Source: Euwallacea fornicatus
Taxonomy: Eukaryota > Arthropoda > Insecta > Coleoptera > Curculionidae
Reading direction: 5' to 3'
Assembly: GCF_040115645.1 (NCBI RefSeq)
Contig: NC_089575.1
Location: 620,001 to 684,000, forward strand
DNA: 64,000 nucleotides
Part shown: piece after piece, positions 36,501-50,100 of the stretch
How the letters are laid out: each line of letters opens with the position of its first letter
Position numbering within the stretch: position 1 is the first letter of the stretch
Program-made: the position numbers and the translations under genes
The notes under the pieces: generated by a model
Database searches by the model: none
Told to the model about the DNA's origin: nothing
The model's input: only the letters and a program-made list of their open reading frames with translations

Positions 36501-39500
36501 AACGACAATTTTAATCCTCTCTGCAATCGACTAAACCACCATCAAGATTGAACGCAATTTGAATAGAGAATAAGAAATTTCCAGTGAACACTACAATTCA
36601 ATCATGTTTTCACCAGCGCATATTTAAGTAAACAACAAAGAATTTTCGGAATTTTGACACTTTCTATCGTGGTTAGATCATTTGAATAAGATTTAGTGCT
36701 TTTATTCTGGATAATCGATGCAATAAATCTAGAGTGTACGCCACCGCTGTGCAGGGAATTAAAAGACTTTTCAAACGAGGCGCCACTGGACTACCCCTGC
36801 AATTAAACTGTTAAAGAAAAAGGCCTTCGAAACGTTTTTAATGACTTTATTAGAGTTGTCTACAGTATTGAAGCTTAGAAAAGACTGAACTTATTATGAC
36901 TAAAACTTAAAGGAACCAAAAAAAACATTAGCCTAATGCTGATTAAGCAAACACACAAATCCATCCATTGAATGATGCATTCAGCAGTAAAATGATATTG
37001 GTCCTAAAACCAAAATTTAAGATGCCGAAAGGGATTCAAATTTCTTATATGGTTTGTTTATTACAATTCTAACATAAACATTTTAGACCCCCCCCCCCCC
37101 CCTCAAACAGTACTGTTAAATTTCTCTCTTTCGTTTTCGATTGCCTGCTCCGTATAATCTCAACTGAGTAACAACCGTCCTTGCATTATACAGGGGATAA
37201 TGCCTTAAATATCCCAGATTTTTTACAAGAAAAAAATAGCACGACATTTTTGACAAAATACCAAAAGATAATATTGCACATGCTGTTACGCGTGAAACGG
37301 GTGTGCGGAAATGCGAACAAAATGCATTTAGGTACATAATCACAATTTCAGACCCAAAAGAGAAAATGCGGTTTCCCTCTTGGTCCCAAACGCAAAAAAC
37401 CCTCAGCAGAAAAAAGTTCGTGGTACAGGAGGATGACACAAAACTAGCCAAGGTTCTGACCACGCTTGATCTCACTGCTCTTGGAGTTGGTAGTACTTTG
37501 GGAGTGGGAGTATACGTTTTGGCTGGTGAAGTTGCTAAGACCACCGCAGGACCAGCTGTGATAATATCGTTCCTAATTGCGGCATTGGCCTCTATATTAG
37601 CAGGTAAGAGAGTTAAGAGGTTGATTTGTCTTCTATTGAGTGTCACTTTGCGCATCTTTTACATATGTTAAAAATGTCCACCGGATTCACAAAGGTAACG
37701 AAATTCATCTAATATCTGCACGGCAAATCGGTAATATAGAAGTCGTCCCAAAGATTTCGATAGAGTATTTCATGAGAGTGTTAGACGATTTTGGACCATT
37801 GACGATACGAGAAGCCCTTACCCTCGAGTTCTTTTAGAAAGCCGAAAGCCCTTTTCAAAAGTCAAATATTATTAGGTCAGCTCTTTTACGTAGGATATGG
37901 CATGATGATGAGCTACCTATAGCAAGATTCTTACCTTATTCTCAGTGACGGTGTCACGAGGGGATTTTGGCAGGCGAGTTATATCTTTGGTCGAAATCCA
38001 TATTATAAAACCGGCGAATTAGTATACAGTGCGACTGCATTGTCATCTCCTCCCCCCCTCTCTGTTTCCCTTTTTAACATTTTTTTTTTTTTTTTTTGCG
38101 AGGAGGTGGAAATCTTCTAAAGACACCTGACCCAGGATGTGGTTGGGGCCAGGTAGTGTGGGATTCGAGCTTCCGGAATGGCCGAAGTCACCCGCCTACC
38201 CACTAAAACCATCTCCCCTCTTCCGCCCCGGAACCGCCGTTAAGCATTACTTCAGGGCAATGCCCTTTTTAACATTTATTATTTTTGAAAAATTCAATTC
38301 AAAAGCAGCATTAAATACTGTCATTTGACTTGTTTTTTCTTTAAATACTGTTTATGTCATCGTTAGATGGCAAAAACGCCGATTAAAAAAAAATCGAAGC
38401 ATGGCTCGAGCGACACTGCAAATCGAAGGTGTTTCAAAAGCACTTTTTATGACGCAACACAAATTCAGTTTCATTACCCATAAACAATTAAAGCGACTTG
38501 TTTGTTAATAGAGAATGCCAAATGATAAGATAATTAATTGTAAAATTCGGTTCTCGTTCTTCATTTTTGACACCTGGTCAGGTTTGGTTACCTTGTAGGC
38601 ATTGGTCTTACTATGGGTCATCACAATGCATTTTCATCCACAACAGCATGGTGTCCCGTTAGGTATGGGTAACACATGAAAAGTATAATTCACAATTACT
38701 GTCCTGCAAGGCAGAACGAATTAAGGTGTACTCACCGGGGGTTATGTGGCCCCCTACTCTAACCGTGGCTACCTTGCTTAAGTATGTTAGATATCCTTGC
38801 GCTGATACCTCACATCAAATCCAAGCGTTTACGTACAGTAATAATAATGTCTTCGACAACTAGCTAGTGCCCCCCTGAAATAAGTATGGGCTCCCCCGGA
38901 CTCACGCCTGTGGCGAAAAGGTAGAATCCCAACGGAAACAGTAGGGGATTACCTGTCATTGGCCGTCCCCGACCTATCCGTGTCGTTCAGGCCGCATGTA
39001 ACACCTCCAAGTTACAAGACACGACACCCGAAGGCGCCCGCACCCTAATCAACAGGCAAGTGCAGAGGATTTCGATAATATCACATTATGGCCCTCAACG
39101 CACCGTTATGCACCAAGTGTATGTTATCATCAATAAACGATGAGCCCAGGCCAACGGCATACCTGCTCCTGGTCGCCACTGTTCTCGCATAGATTCTTAG
39201 TAGAAGTCTTTCAATAATTCGGGGGTTTACACGGTTATCACAATACTTTCATGTGCTACCACCCGTCCGGGAGCGCCTTCTTTTGCTCCTCGAGGGAACT
39301 ACCACGTGCGGGGTTCACCATCTTAGGTGCCACAGTGAGAGAACTATTAGGGAAATTTAGCACCTGTTTTGGCTTCCTAAAATAAAAGGCGGTTAAAGTT
39401 TAATTGTTTTACATAATATAACTTATAATAATAATAATAATAATAAAATAAATAAAGGAAAATCTCTTTCACTGAACAATCTTTGGCAGCATGGTAATTT

Positions 39501-41100
39501 CGTCTTACTTCAACAGAACTAACGCACGCTTAACTAAAAAACTATTAGCACTTTTGGACACTACCTAATGCTTCATTAGGTAGTGTTCCCCACCCTTATG
39601 ATACTCCATCTCTTCCTCATTTAGCCAGGCAAGTTGGACCCCACATGGAACCGGCATGCACACTTGTTCCCTCCAGTACTGGTTGATGTCGCCCTTAGTA
39701 GAGCAATTCCAAGGTTCATTCTCGTCTTCTTCAAGACTTCTCTAAGTAGAAACTCCTTTTCTCTCGTTGGAATAGCATGTTCTTCGGCTTCCTTTTATTG
39801 ATAATTTTATATATACTTAGCCCACTGGAAAGTAACGAGAGCCCTTGTCTAAGGGTGTCCAGGCATTGCCGTGCAGCGACATTGTCCGGGTCTTGCTTTG
39901 AACAAATACATGTTTGATGCAATATACTTTCCACCTTCGTCCATAGTCTTCTGGACATTCTTCTGGCGATATACTCTGAAAGCTGTCTTATTCTCTGCTG
40001 AAAAATTTCGATTTCGGTGTACAGTCCCCTTTCCTAATTTAGTGTTAGGAACACTGCCAACGACTAATGCCTCTCACGCATAATCCTCGCTCCCACGGCC
40101 TCCACATTTACCATTGCCTCACACTAGATAACCGTATGTAGATGCTCAAGACAGCGAGTGTTTGCAACCGAATCCAGGAGAATCCTGCTCGTTAAAAGCT
40201 CTATCACAACGACCAGCCTCTTTGACGAGTTCAGCTGCGGGAGTAACGGTCTGCAAAGAGAGGGTCTATACCATGGCACTCAAATAGTCTTGCTTTCGTA
40301 TTAGTATCGAGGCTGTTATAGGGCTGTTCATTATCATTAACGTGCTGGATTGGGTCTATGCTATTCTGATCCATAGTGGGATTCAGCACGAATCAGCTAT
40401 TCCCAGACATTCATATTACTGTCTAAGGCAGTGGGGGGCGCATCCTGTTCTTCAGTTTCCCGCTGTGCGTCGGCTTTAATTGTACTTATTCGGATGTTGG
40501 GAATGAGTTCGTTTCGCTGGACGACGCTGTATTGATCGGTTACCCCTTGTCCTGCAACCTGAAGATCAGGAAACTACCTACAGATTTCGGTCTGTACCTG
40601 TTCTCAGTAGCCGATTTTTTGCGCTCCTCCTCGTGTTACCCGGAAGTGCATGCGCAGTATCGTCTCATTCATGGCACAAGTCCATTTCATGCGCTTCCTG
40701 AATGTTCTCGTTTGGGTGGGGGCACGTCGTTGTTTCCGTGCAGCACTCTGAGCGAGAGGAGCTCGTGTTGTTAGTGGGCCTCGCAGTGTTTACGGTGGAG
40801 TTGTAGTTTCTTGCGCAACAAGAGCGTGCTTCCTCACTCTCCTGCCATCAATGTCCCGCATGCTGCTCTGTCCAGCGCCGGTTCCAGACATGCCCAGGCG
40901 ATCCCCAGGCAGCGACAGTTTCCGAGGTTTTCTGTTATTCTCCAGTCTCATGGATGTCTACAGTGTCGTGGGAGTGACGGCCCTTTGTCCTTTTTTACGG
41001 CTCGCGGAATCATTGTAGGAGTATATCCTGCTTCGCTACTCAAATAGGATATAGTATTTTTATTTTATTCTTCTTCTTCTTCCTCTTTTTCTTCTTCTTC

Positions 41101-41153
<53 letters not shown>

Positions 41154-44100
41154 ATTTATTATCTTATCATTTTTATATTTCCCATTACCAAACAAGTTTT
41201 TTTATGGTTTATATACTACGAAACTGAATTTGTATTGTATTTTTTACATTTAATTCTTTATATTAATAGCTTTTTTCTCAAAAACTAACCGATCAATTTT
41301 AAATCGCGCAACACCGTTAAATTGAGTTTTGAAAAATCTTTAATTTGAGGTGTCACTCGACTCATGTTTCAATTTGAAAAAATCGGCCCTTTTGCCCTCC
41401 GGCGACGTCACCCACGTTTGGAGAAATCAACAAACGGCAAAAGATAGTGTTTTTTGTCCTGTTTCATGGCGCTTTTGAAGTTTAAGAAAAAATAATTAAT
41501 AGAAAAATTAACGGGGAGCGGTCAATTTAGAGCCGCACTGTGTTAATGCAATTGACTTTCAGCAGAGATGATCATGAATCACTAGTGTTGCAAATATGTG
41601 GTGAAAGATCCTTAGCTGCGACCTTTTTGTGGTACCAGAAGGTACCTGTGAGACCTTTTTAGTGGTAACATAAGGTTTCTCATTCGACTTTTTTTCTGTG
41701 AGATAACCTCTTCGCCTTTAGATTTTCTTGGAGGCGCCATTTTAGATTTTTAAATTATGATATTTTTTTTATACCACTATGATTATGGGTTTTCGAATTA
41801 GTAAGCAAAAATACTTGAATTTATCCACTCTTAAAGCAGATTTTGAGAAACTATTAAGTTACACACGTTCCGTCAGTTTAACCGTTCTTCTAGCGCTTGT
41901 CGTTTTCGAGATCCCCACGTAGTAGCAATCGAATTTGCGACACATTTGTGTTTAGCCGAAGTCCTATTTTTCTATCGACGATTGTTTGCTGGGTACCCCA
42001 TAAAATGTTCAAACAATGACGAGTCAACCTGAAAATTGCTTACTTGAACTACAAATATATCCTCAGTAAACATGTATACCTAATATTGATCCTTGCAGGT
42101 TTATGCTATGCCGAATTTGGTGCCCGAGTGCCGAAAGCAGGTTCTGCTTATGTCTATAGTTATGTGTGCATAGGAGAGTTTTTCGCCTTTATAATAGGCT
42201 GGAACCTTATACTAGAATACCTTATAGGTAGGAGCTATCATTACCAACAAGTGCCAACCTATCTAAACTATCAATAATTATGATAGGTTCTGCTTCGTGT
42301 TTAAAGGCGCTATTCCTTTATTCGGATGATTTAGCCAACAATTCGATGTCGACATTTTTAAAGCAGATAATGCCCATGGGTGGAGGGCAAATTGCAGCTT
42401 ACGCAGATGTCTTCTCATTAACTGTATCTATAGTATTTGCAGGTAAATTACTCATGTTATGAGCATTAAGCAAACAAACTGACAACCTTACGCAAGGCTT
42501 GTTCCAGAAGTACTCGACATAAAACTTAAAGAAAAAAAAATTGAGAAACATTACGTTATTTCTCAACATACGAGTAGTGAACCCTTTGAGATTGAAACTC
42601 TTTTCCTAGCGATGTTCCATAAAGAAGTTTCGAATGTTTCAAAGTAGGTATCAACTTCGAATTCCACTTCTTCACTGCTGGCGAAGCTCCCTTTCTACTG
42701 AGCCGTTTTTTCAATTGGAAATTGAAAATAGTCTGAGGAGGCTAAATCTGACGAATAGGACGGACGAAGCGTAAGTTCGAAACCAAGTTGATGGATTTGG
42801 GCCATCGACATGACGGGATAATGTCTGGATGAAACAAGAGTTGCTTCTTCGCCAAATGCGGCCACCTTTTCCTAATTGCTGTGCCGAAAGGCTGCAATAA
42901 TTTTTTGTGCGTTTAGTTTACTGTTTTTCCTTTAGGAATATCGTCGTTAAAAATTATCCCACACGCATCCGAAAAAAACTGACGTCATCCTCTTCCTGCA
43001 GATGAAACGGTTTTCGCCTTCTTCGGAAAGCCGATTTTCCATTTTTGAATCCATTGTTTTGACTGCTCTTTTGCCTCAGGTGTGAACTTATGGCGCTACA
43101 GTAGTGGAAAAATGCAGCGCAACTTTTGAAAAATTAATATGATTAGATTTTTAATTGTTATAAACATTCAGGTAGTGGCTCAGTATCGAGCCAGTGAATG
43201 TCCAAACACTTCTACAAGAAAATGTTTTTATTTTTATTTTTTTTGTCTAATTTTTTATTAACAATAGTACATTTCGATGGAAAGAAGTAGAGCAACTTGT
43301 CAAATTATAATAAACATTTACCTTAAAATTTATCAAAACAACATTAAAATTTTTTTATATTTCAGAAAATATTCATTGTTTTGAATTACAGCATCGCGTC
43401 TTTTTTGTCCAAGACCTCATCAATTTGGTCATGATAACTGGATCCATGCTTATCCATGTATTTTTTAAAGCGGTGAACATTTCGTCTAGATTCTTATAGG
43501 TCCTGTCCGTGATTTTCCGATCCCAGATTTCCCAGACGTTCTCAATGGGATTTAGATCGGGGGATTGTGAAGGCCATTCTAAAACGCATATTCTCTTTCT
43601 CTCTCTCCCTCTCTCTTCTGAACCATTCTTTCACATATTTCCACGTGCGGTTTGGACTGATATATACTGTTGGAAAAAGGTGTCTTAGAAGCATATCGTC
43701 ATCCGCATATGACATCATTTCATTCCGTAAGATTTCCTTATGTTGAAATTTATTCATATGACCATCTATTTTGTAAAGGGGCCAACACCATAACCGGAAG
43801 AACAACCCCATACCATTATGGACCCACCTCCGTGCATTACTGTAGGACAGATGTATTTTGGATTAAGTCTCTTATTTTTGGGACGCCTCACGTAGGTGAT
43901 ACCATCACTATTAAATAATGAAATCTTTGAGTCGCCGCTCTAGATCACTTTTTCCAGTCCTGCTCTATCCAATCGAGATGTTGTTGCGCAAAATTAAGTG
44001 GGGCACGTCTATTTCTTTTGGATAAAAGAGGTTCTTTTGCTGGTCTTCTTCCATGTAATTTGCCTTCAAGTGATCTGTTTCTTACTGTTCTAAAAGTCAC

Positions 44101-47100
44101 TTCAACACCGAGTTCATCAGAAATACGGTCCGTAATTTTGTTCGATCTTAGAAAAGTTTCATTTTTCGCAGTTTTAAAAATTTGTTTATCGTGGTAACGA
44201 TTGGTTTTCTTAGGTCCGCCATACTTCCTTTCTACATCTGTATTCTAGGACAGTCGCTATTGTCGGATAATTCGAGAAACAATAGATTTGTTTAAATTAA
44301 ATGTTTTAGCAATGTTTGCTTGCTTTTGGCCACTTCTATACAACTTTCAAACAACTAATTCAGTGGAAATGAAAATTTCCACTGATAAATGTTTGCCTGG
44401 AGGCATTTTGACCAACGCCATATCACGAATGAAATAAATTTTAAGGTAAATATTTGTTATAATTTGGTAAATTGTTCTACTTTTTTCCAACAAAAAATGC
44501 TATTTTTAAATATAAAATTCCCCAAAAAAAAAGATTTTTTTTCGAAGTGTTTGGACATACACTGGCTTCATATCGAATTTATACTTAAATATTTATAACT
44601 CTTAAAACCCTAATTATATTAATTTCCAAAAGTTGCTCTACATTTTTCCGCTTCTGAATGTTTCAGCCATGATTATGAATCGACGCAAAAACTGAGCTTT
44701 ATTGCTTGGAAACTTTGCCAAACACTCCCTTGACACAGTTTTACGGCGCAATTTTGGTTCAATTCTGACTAATTGTGGCACCCCTCTTACTCATGGCTTC
44801 CTCATATTCAATTCTGTGGTCAAAATGCGATGGACAATACTTTACGGAATCTTCTAGTACAGTTTTGTGGATTTTGACCAAAATTTCTGGAGTGGTCGGA
44901 TCTGGAGTGTCGTTGGGCCGACCACTGGGGTTCGTCTTCGTGGTTCGTACAACCGCGTTTAAACTCTTCCACATCAATATTTGAGAGTTATTAACGAAGA
45001 ACCAAAGTAAAATCTAACTCCGCTTTGATGTTGGTCGGACTAAGACTTCTCAAATGAAAGTATTGAATCACGCATCGACGAGCAGTTTTTGTCGTGATCA
45101 CAAAACTGCCAAAAGCGTTCACTAAAAGCGATTCCAAAACAAAAAACACAAATTTACGTAGCACTCTCAAATTTTTAACAAAAATTCGCCATCTATATGT
45201 CACGTCGGGTACTTCTGAGACCATCCTCCTGTTTTATTATGAAAATTAGTTACCTCCATATTTCAGTTGCATTAGCATTTGGAGCCAAAGAGTCTTCCTT
45301 AGTGAATAATGTATTTACTTGTGTGAACATTGCAATAGTATTATTAGTCATAATATCTGGAATATTTAAGTGTAAGTATTTTTTTCATGGAAAGCGGATG
45401 TTTTCCCTCTGTTAGTGGCAGCAGTCGAATTTGACACACAAATAAGGTTAGACAATCAACAAATGTGAAATTTTGCTACGCATGCGCTGAATTTCCATCC
45501 CCATTTGACAACTTCAGTCATATGCAATTCGTGTGTCAAACTTCACCATTGTCATTGTCCACTATTGACACAAGGAAAACATCTGCCTTCCATGGTGAAC
45601 CGAAATTCGTAATGATTTTTTAAATTCGTCGATCGAACCAGAACGGTAAAAAAATCTGCCTAATGTCTTTCACGAAGAACAATTAAATTTGTTTATTGCT
45701 TGTAAATAAGTATAAGCAATACATCTTTAGTTGGCACTAGAAGATCGTTATGATAACATTGTAGGCAACCAATGGTCACAAAATTTCTTACTATTAGCGA
45801 GCTTAAATTTTTCTGTTAAAAACTTGTTTTTTTTTTTTTGTTTAATGAACACCCGAGCGTTAAATCCCCTTTTCTGCGTCTTGGTTCGTGTTCCAGATAA
45901 ATACCCGTCTTAAAACTTAGCTTGAGTTATGCTTGAAAACTGAATAGAACTGTAATTCATCAAATGCTTAAGAGGAAGAAAAAACATAAAAAATATAAAC
46001 ATAGACAGAGACCAGGAAAAAAACAATTTCCAATCATCAGAAGAAGCCCCGGTGGACAGGTATACTACCCGAATTTCTGAATTTTTCTGACGATCCGAAA
46101 TTGGTTCCCCTTTTGAATATGTTGGAACATACCTTGGGTTACTTAACTACTAAAATTAATAAATCACATAAATAAATTAATAAAATAATAAAGTTTCCTA
46201 ACGGAACACCTCTTACACTTCTACTTAAGTTTAAAGTTTATGCTTACTGGAATATATTTAATGAGACAATGTTATCAGTAAAATCAGTATTTGTTCCTTA
46301 TGATCAGTAACGTTAACATGATTTTTTTTAATTGTCAGAAATACTGAGAGTGCGAGGTGATGTTTACTAAAGGATGAAGTTGGTAAAACTCTTTCTCATC
46401 TCAATGTGTTTTTTCAACATGACACAAAATTTAAGGTACTAAATTTTGAATCCTACCTTGGTTCAGGTTAGTTATCTACCGGGTGATTCTAGATAAATGT
46501 GACAAAGGAAATATTTTGAAATCGAGAAGATCCACAATAAAAAAAGGTTCGAATAAGGTTTTTTACATTCCGGAGTTAAAATTTTCATACTGTCATTTTT
46601 TTTCAAGGTGACCTTCACTTGTCATTTAGAATCAACGTCGTTTTTTCAAATGGAACATTAAATTTTTTTCAAGATTTGTCACACTTTGAAAAAGGTAATT
46701 TAGGGCAAAGGTTGGCAGTGTGGTTTCAACACGATGACTGCCCTGTTCATTTTGCCAGAAATATCAGAGAAGTTTCAAATGAACATTTTCCGTAAAGGTG
46801 GATTGGGCGTGGCAGTACAGTTAACTGGCCAGCTCGATCACTAGATTTGACCTCAGCAGATTTTTTTTTTTTGGGACATTTTCAACTATTGCTTATGATC
46901 GAACGCCATCTATTGCCGAAGACATGAAAATTCGGATCAGAAACGCTTGTCGAAACATCATTAATGATAAAATGCTGAAAAATGCCACACAATCGTTACA
47001 AAACATAACGGTCAAGTGCTTTGAATAGCGGGGGTACTGATTTTTTTTTTATAATAAAGTAAAATTTACTGCATAACAAATAAAAATGCTCAAATCGCTT

Positions 47101-50100
47101 AATAAAGTTTTATAAAGCGTTTATTATGTATCTAGTTTTATTATGAATTATATCACTTTCAGCAAAAACTGTTTCAAGTAAAAACATTTTTACTGCCAAC
47201 AAAGAATTCGAATCTTCAAAAACAATTGAGTGTTTCATTTGAAAAAAAAAAAAACGAAGTTGGCCATAAATGACAGGTGAAAGTGACCTTGGGAAAAAAA
47301 TTGACAGGATAAAAAGTTAAGCCCCCGAATACAAAAGACTTTATTCCAACATTTTTTTTATTCTAGATTTTCTCGACTTCAAGATATTTGCTTGTCCCAT
47401 TTGTCTAGAATCACCCGGCATATCTATGTCAGTCATCCGAAACTTGAAATGCAGTTAAACAGTCAATTTGGAAAAAACGTTTTGGGCGAAACGGGAACTG
47501 TCCATATGTGCTTTTGGCAAGACCCATGAAGAATCTTTGAAGTCTCCTGAGTCGCACAGTGTATATTACAAGGTTGGAAAATTGACGTCCAAAAAGAGAT
47601 ATGGTCAAGGACCTACCAGAAGACCGACGATATTGAAGCTACGTGGGTCTAGAGTCTTACGAGGCAAGTAAAAGATGAAACTACACGCCATCGAAGACAA
47701 TGGACCTTTATGAGTTTACATTCATGTGCGCTTAAAATGTGCAATCAGTTTTTAAACGAACTTGCAATATACAGGGTGTCTCTAAAAGGTTTGTACAAAA
47801 TTCTACAACAGATTTCTGAGGTCAAAACATGACGATTTAACCCAATTTACCTTAGTCCAAAAATGGACGGTTTTCGAAATACAGGGCGTCAAAGTGAAAA
47901 CAAAAAAAAGCAAAAAAAATGAATTTCTTGGTTGGTAATGCTGCTATCTACACAAAATGTCGTATCGGGCGGTTTTTGGGGATAAGAAATCAGAATCCGT
48001 TTACATTTTCGATGCACAATGTAGAGGGCGTTGTCAGCGCTCGATGAACCCTCTTTAAAAGGGCATAATTTTTTCATCACCCGGTATAAAATATATAACT
48101 ACATTTTTTAAGAAAAAAAGGTCTCTTGTTAAAAATCTCTACGAGGCTTCCTTCTTGATATATTTGAAGCTTAAAGTTCGCTGCATGTCTTTAACAATAA
48201 TTTTAATGTACTACATATCTATTCTTACAGTTGGATCGAAAAAAATCAAAACTTAAAAATAGATTACAAATTACTTGAAAACATAGATACCAAACATAAA
48301 CACGAAAAAATTATACTTTTAGTAGATGTTCGAAATGACCACCATTGACGTGCGTACAAAGATTAATCCGACGCAAGAAATTAAAATGTACCTTATTCAT
48401 CAATTCTTCGTCGTTCTTTAAAATGTTTACTGCATTTTGAAATCGTCCCCATAGTTCCTCTTCACTATTTATGGCCGTGAAGTATACCATGGACTTTAGA
48501 GTCCTTCATAAAAAATAATCTATCGAAGTTAAATCCGGTAAGCGCGGTGGCCATGGTACCGGAGCATCATTTCCTCTACCTATCCCTCTTCAAATTGGTA
48601 TGCACAAATAAAAACATGAAGATTTAAATAAAAGGATACGAATTGAAGACTATTTTTAAGTTTTGATTTTTTTCGATCCAACTGTAAGAATAGATATGTA
48701 GTACATTAAAATTATTGTTAAAGACATGCAGCGAACTTTAAGCTTCAAATATATCAAGAAGGAAGCCTCGTAGAGATTTTTAACAAGAGACCTTTTTTTC
48801 TTAAAAAATGTAGTTATATATTTTATACCGGGTGATGAAAAAATTATGCCCTTTTAAAGAGGGTTCATCGAGCGCTGACAACGCCCTCTACATTGTGCAT
48901 CGAAAATGTAAACGGATTCTGATTTCTTATCCCCAAAAACCGCCCGATACGACATTTTGTGTAGATAGCAGCATTACCAACCAAGAAATTCATTTTTTTG
49001 CTTTTTTTTGTTTTCACTTTGACGCCCTGTATTTCGAAAACCGTCCATTTTTGGATTAAGGTAAATTGGGTTAAATCGTCATGTTTTGACCTCAGAAATC
49101 TGTGGAAGAATTTTGTACAAACCTTTTAGAGACACCCTGTATAGATTGTTTCCCAAAAATATCGGTACAAATGAGTATAATTCAGGAAAATATGAAAAGA
49201 ATAAATCTCGCAATTTTTGAATTACCGCCTTAAAATTTTTCCAAAAGGGATTTTTGGGTACTCTAAATTCATTTAAAATCTCTGTTCCTGCCTAATTGAC
49301 AAGCGATGAACTCAAAACTGCATTCCGATAATTCATTCATTCGGTTCATTTCGGTCAAATCCTGATAGAGGAAGGGCTCAAATTCCCGCTGTGCCTTAAT
49401 TCATCGCCCTCAAAAACCTTGCCAGAATCAATTTCAAGTCTGTAAATACAAAACTGCAATATTTATTCTTAATTTATAGAAAAAAACTTCGTACTCTCTA
49501 GAATAAAAACAGGCAATTTTTTTATGAGGCAAGCTAAGTAGCTGTATTTGTTTACCCTCTAGCGCCCAATACTCATTTGTAGCACTTCTTCTGGGACACC
49601 TTGTACAGAGTCTGTTGCAGGTCCTTTCAAAACTGTCATTGCGTACGTTGGTTCTGCAGATTTTATACCGTTCGGGTTCTTTTGACAGGCTCACATAAAA
49701 CCTACATAAGAAATAGAAATAGGTAACACGTTTTTTAGGCGACCCAAATAATTGGAATAGGACTGCTGCCGAAGCCATGGGCATCGGCCTGGGTGGTTTC
49801 GCGCCTTATGGTATCAAAGGAATTATCAAAGGAGCCGCCAAATGCTTTTACGGATTTATTGGATTCGACTGCATTGCCACAGCAGGTAATAACGATGGAC
49901 TTTTAAGGTGTTCCAAAACACAATGCTAATTTCGCTAAATCTATTAAAAAAAAAATTATACTTACACGAATGGTCAAAACTAGGAAAACTCTCGACATTG
50001 CTGTTTTGTTGATACTTCCTTGGAACTATCGCAGTTTAGTATAATAATATATATAAGCAAGGAAAAAAAAGCATACTAACATATATCATAAACAGTTTGT

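Larger units (their letters stand above)
38027..41540. mobile_element. Fold-back element, copy with a large interior
   Basis: The left arm (38027 to about 38560) and right arm (about 41280-41540) are inverted relatives, with tips cagtgcgact and agccgcactg and shared stretches such as tttgaggtgtcacttgac-type sequence. The arms belong to the same family as the compact element at 51990-52841. About 2.7 kb of LINE-derived and simple-repeat DNA lies between the arms, and a LINE 3' end sits inside the left arm. Confidence 0.6.

Noticed and set aside
37116..37655. A 179-codon minus-strand frame
   Set aside because: It is antisense to the first CAT exon and mirrors its codon structure.
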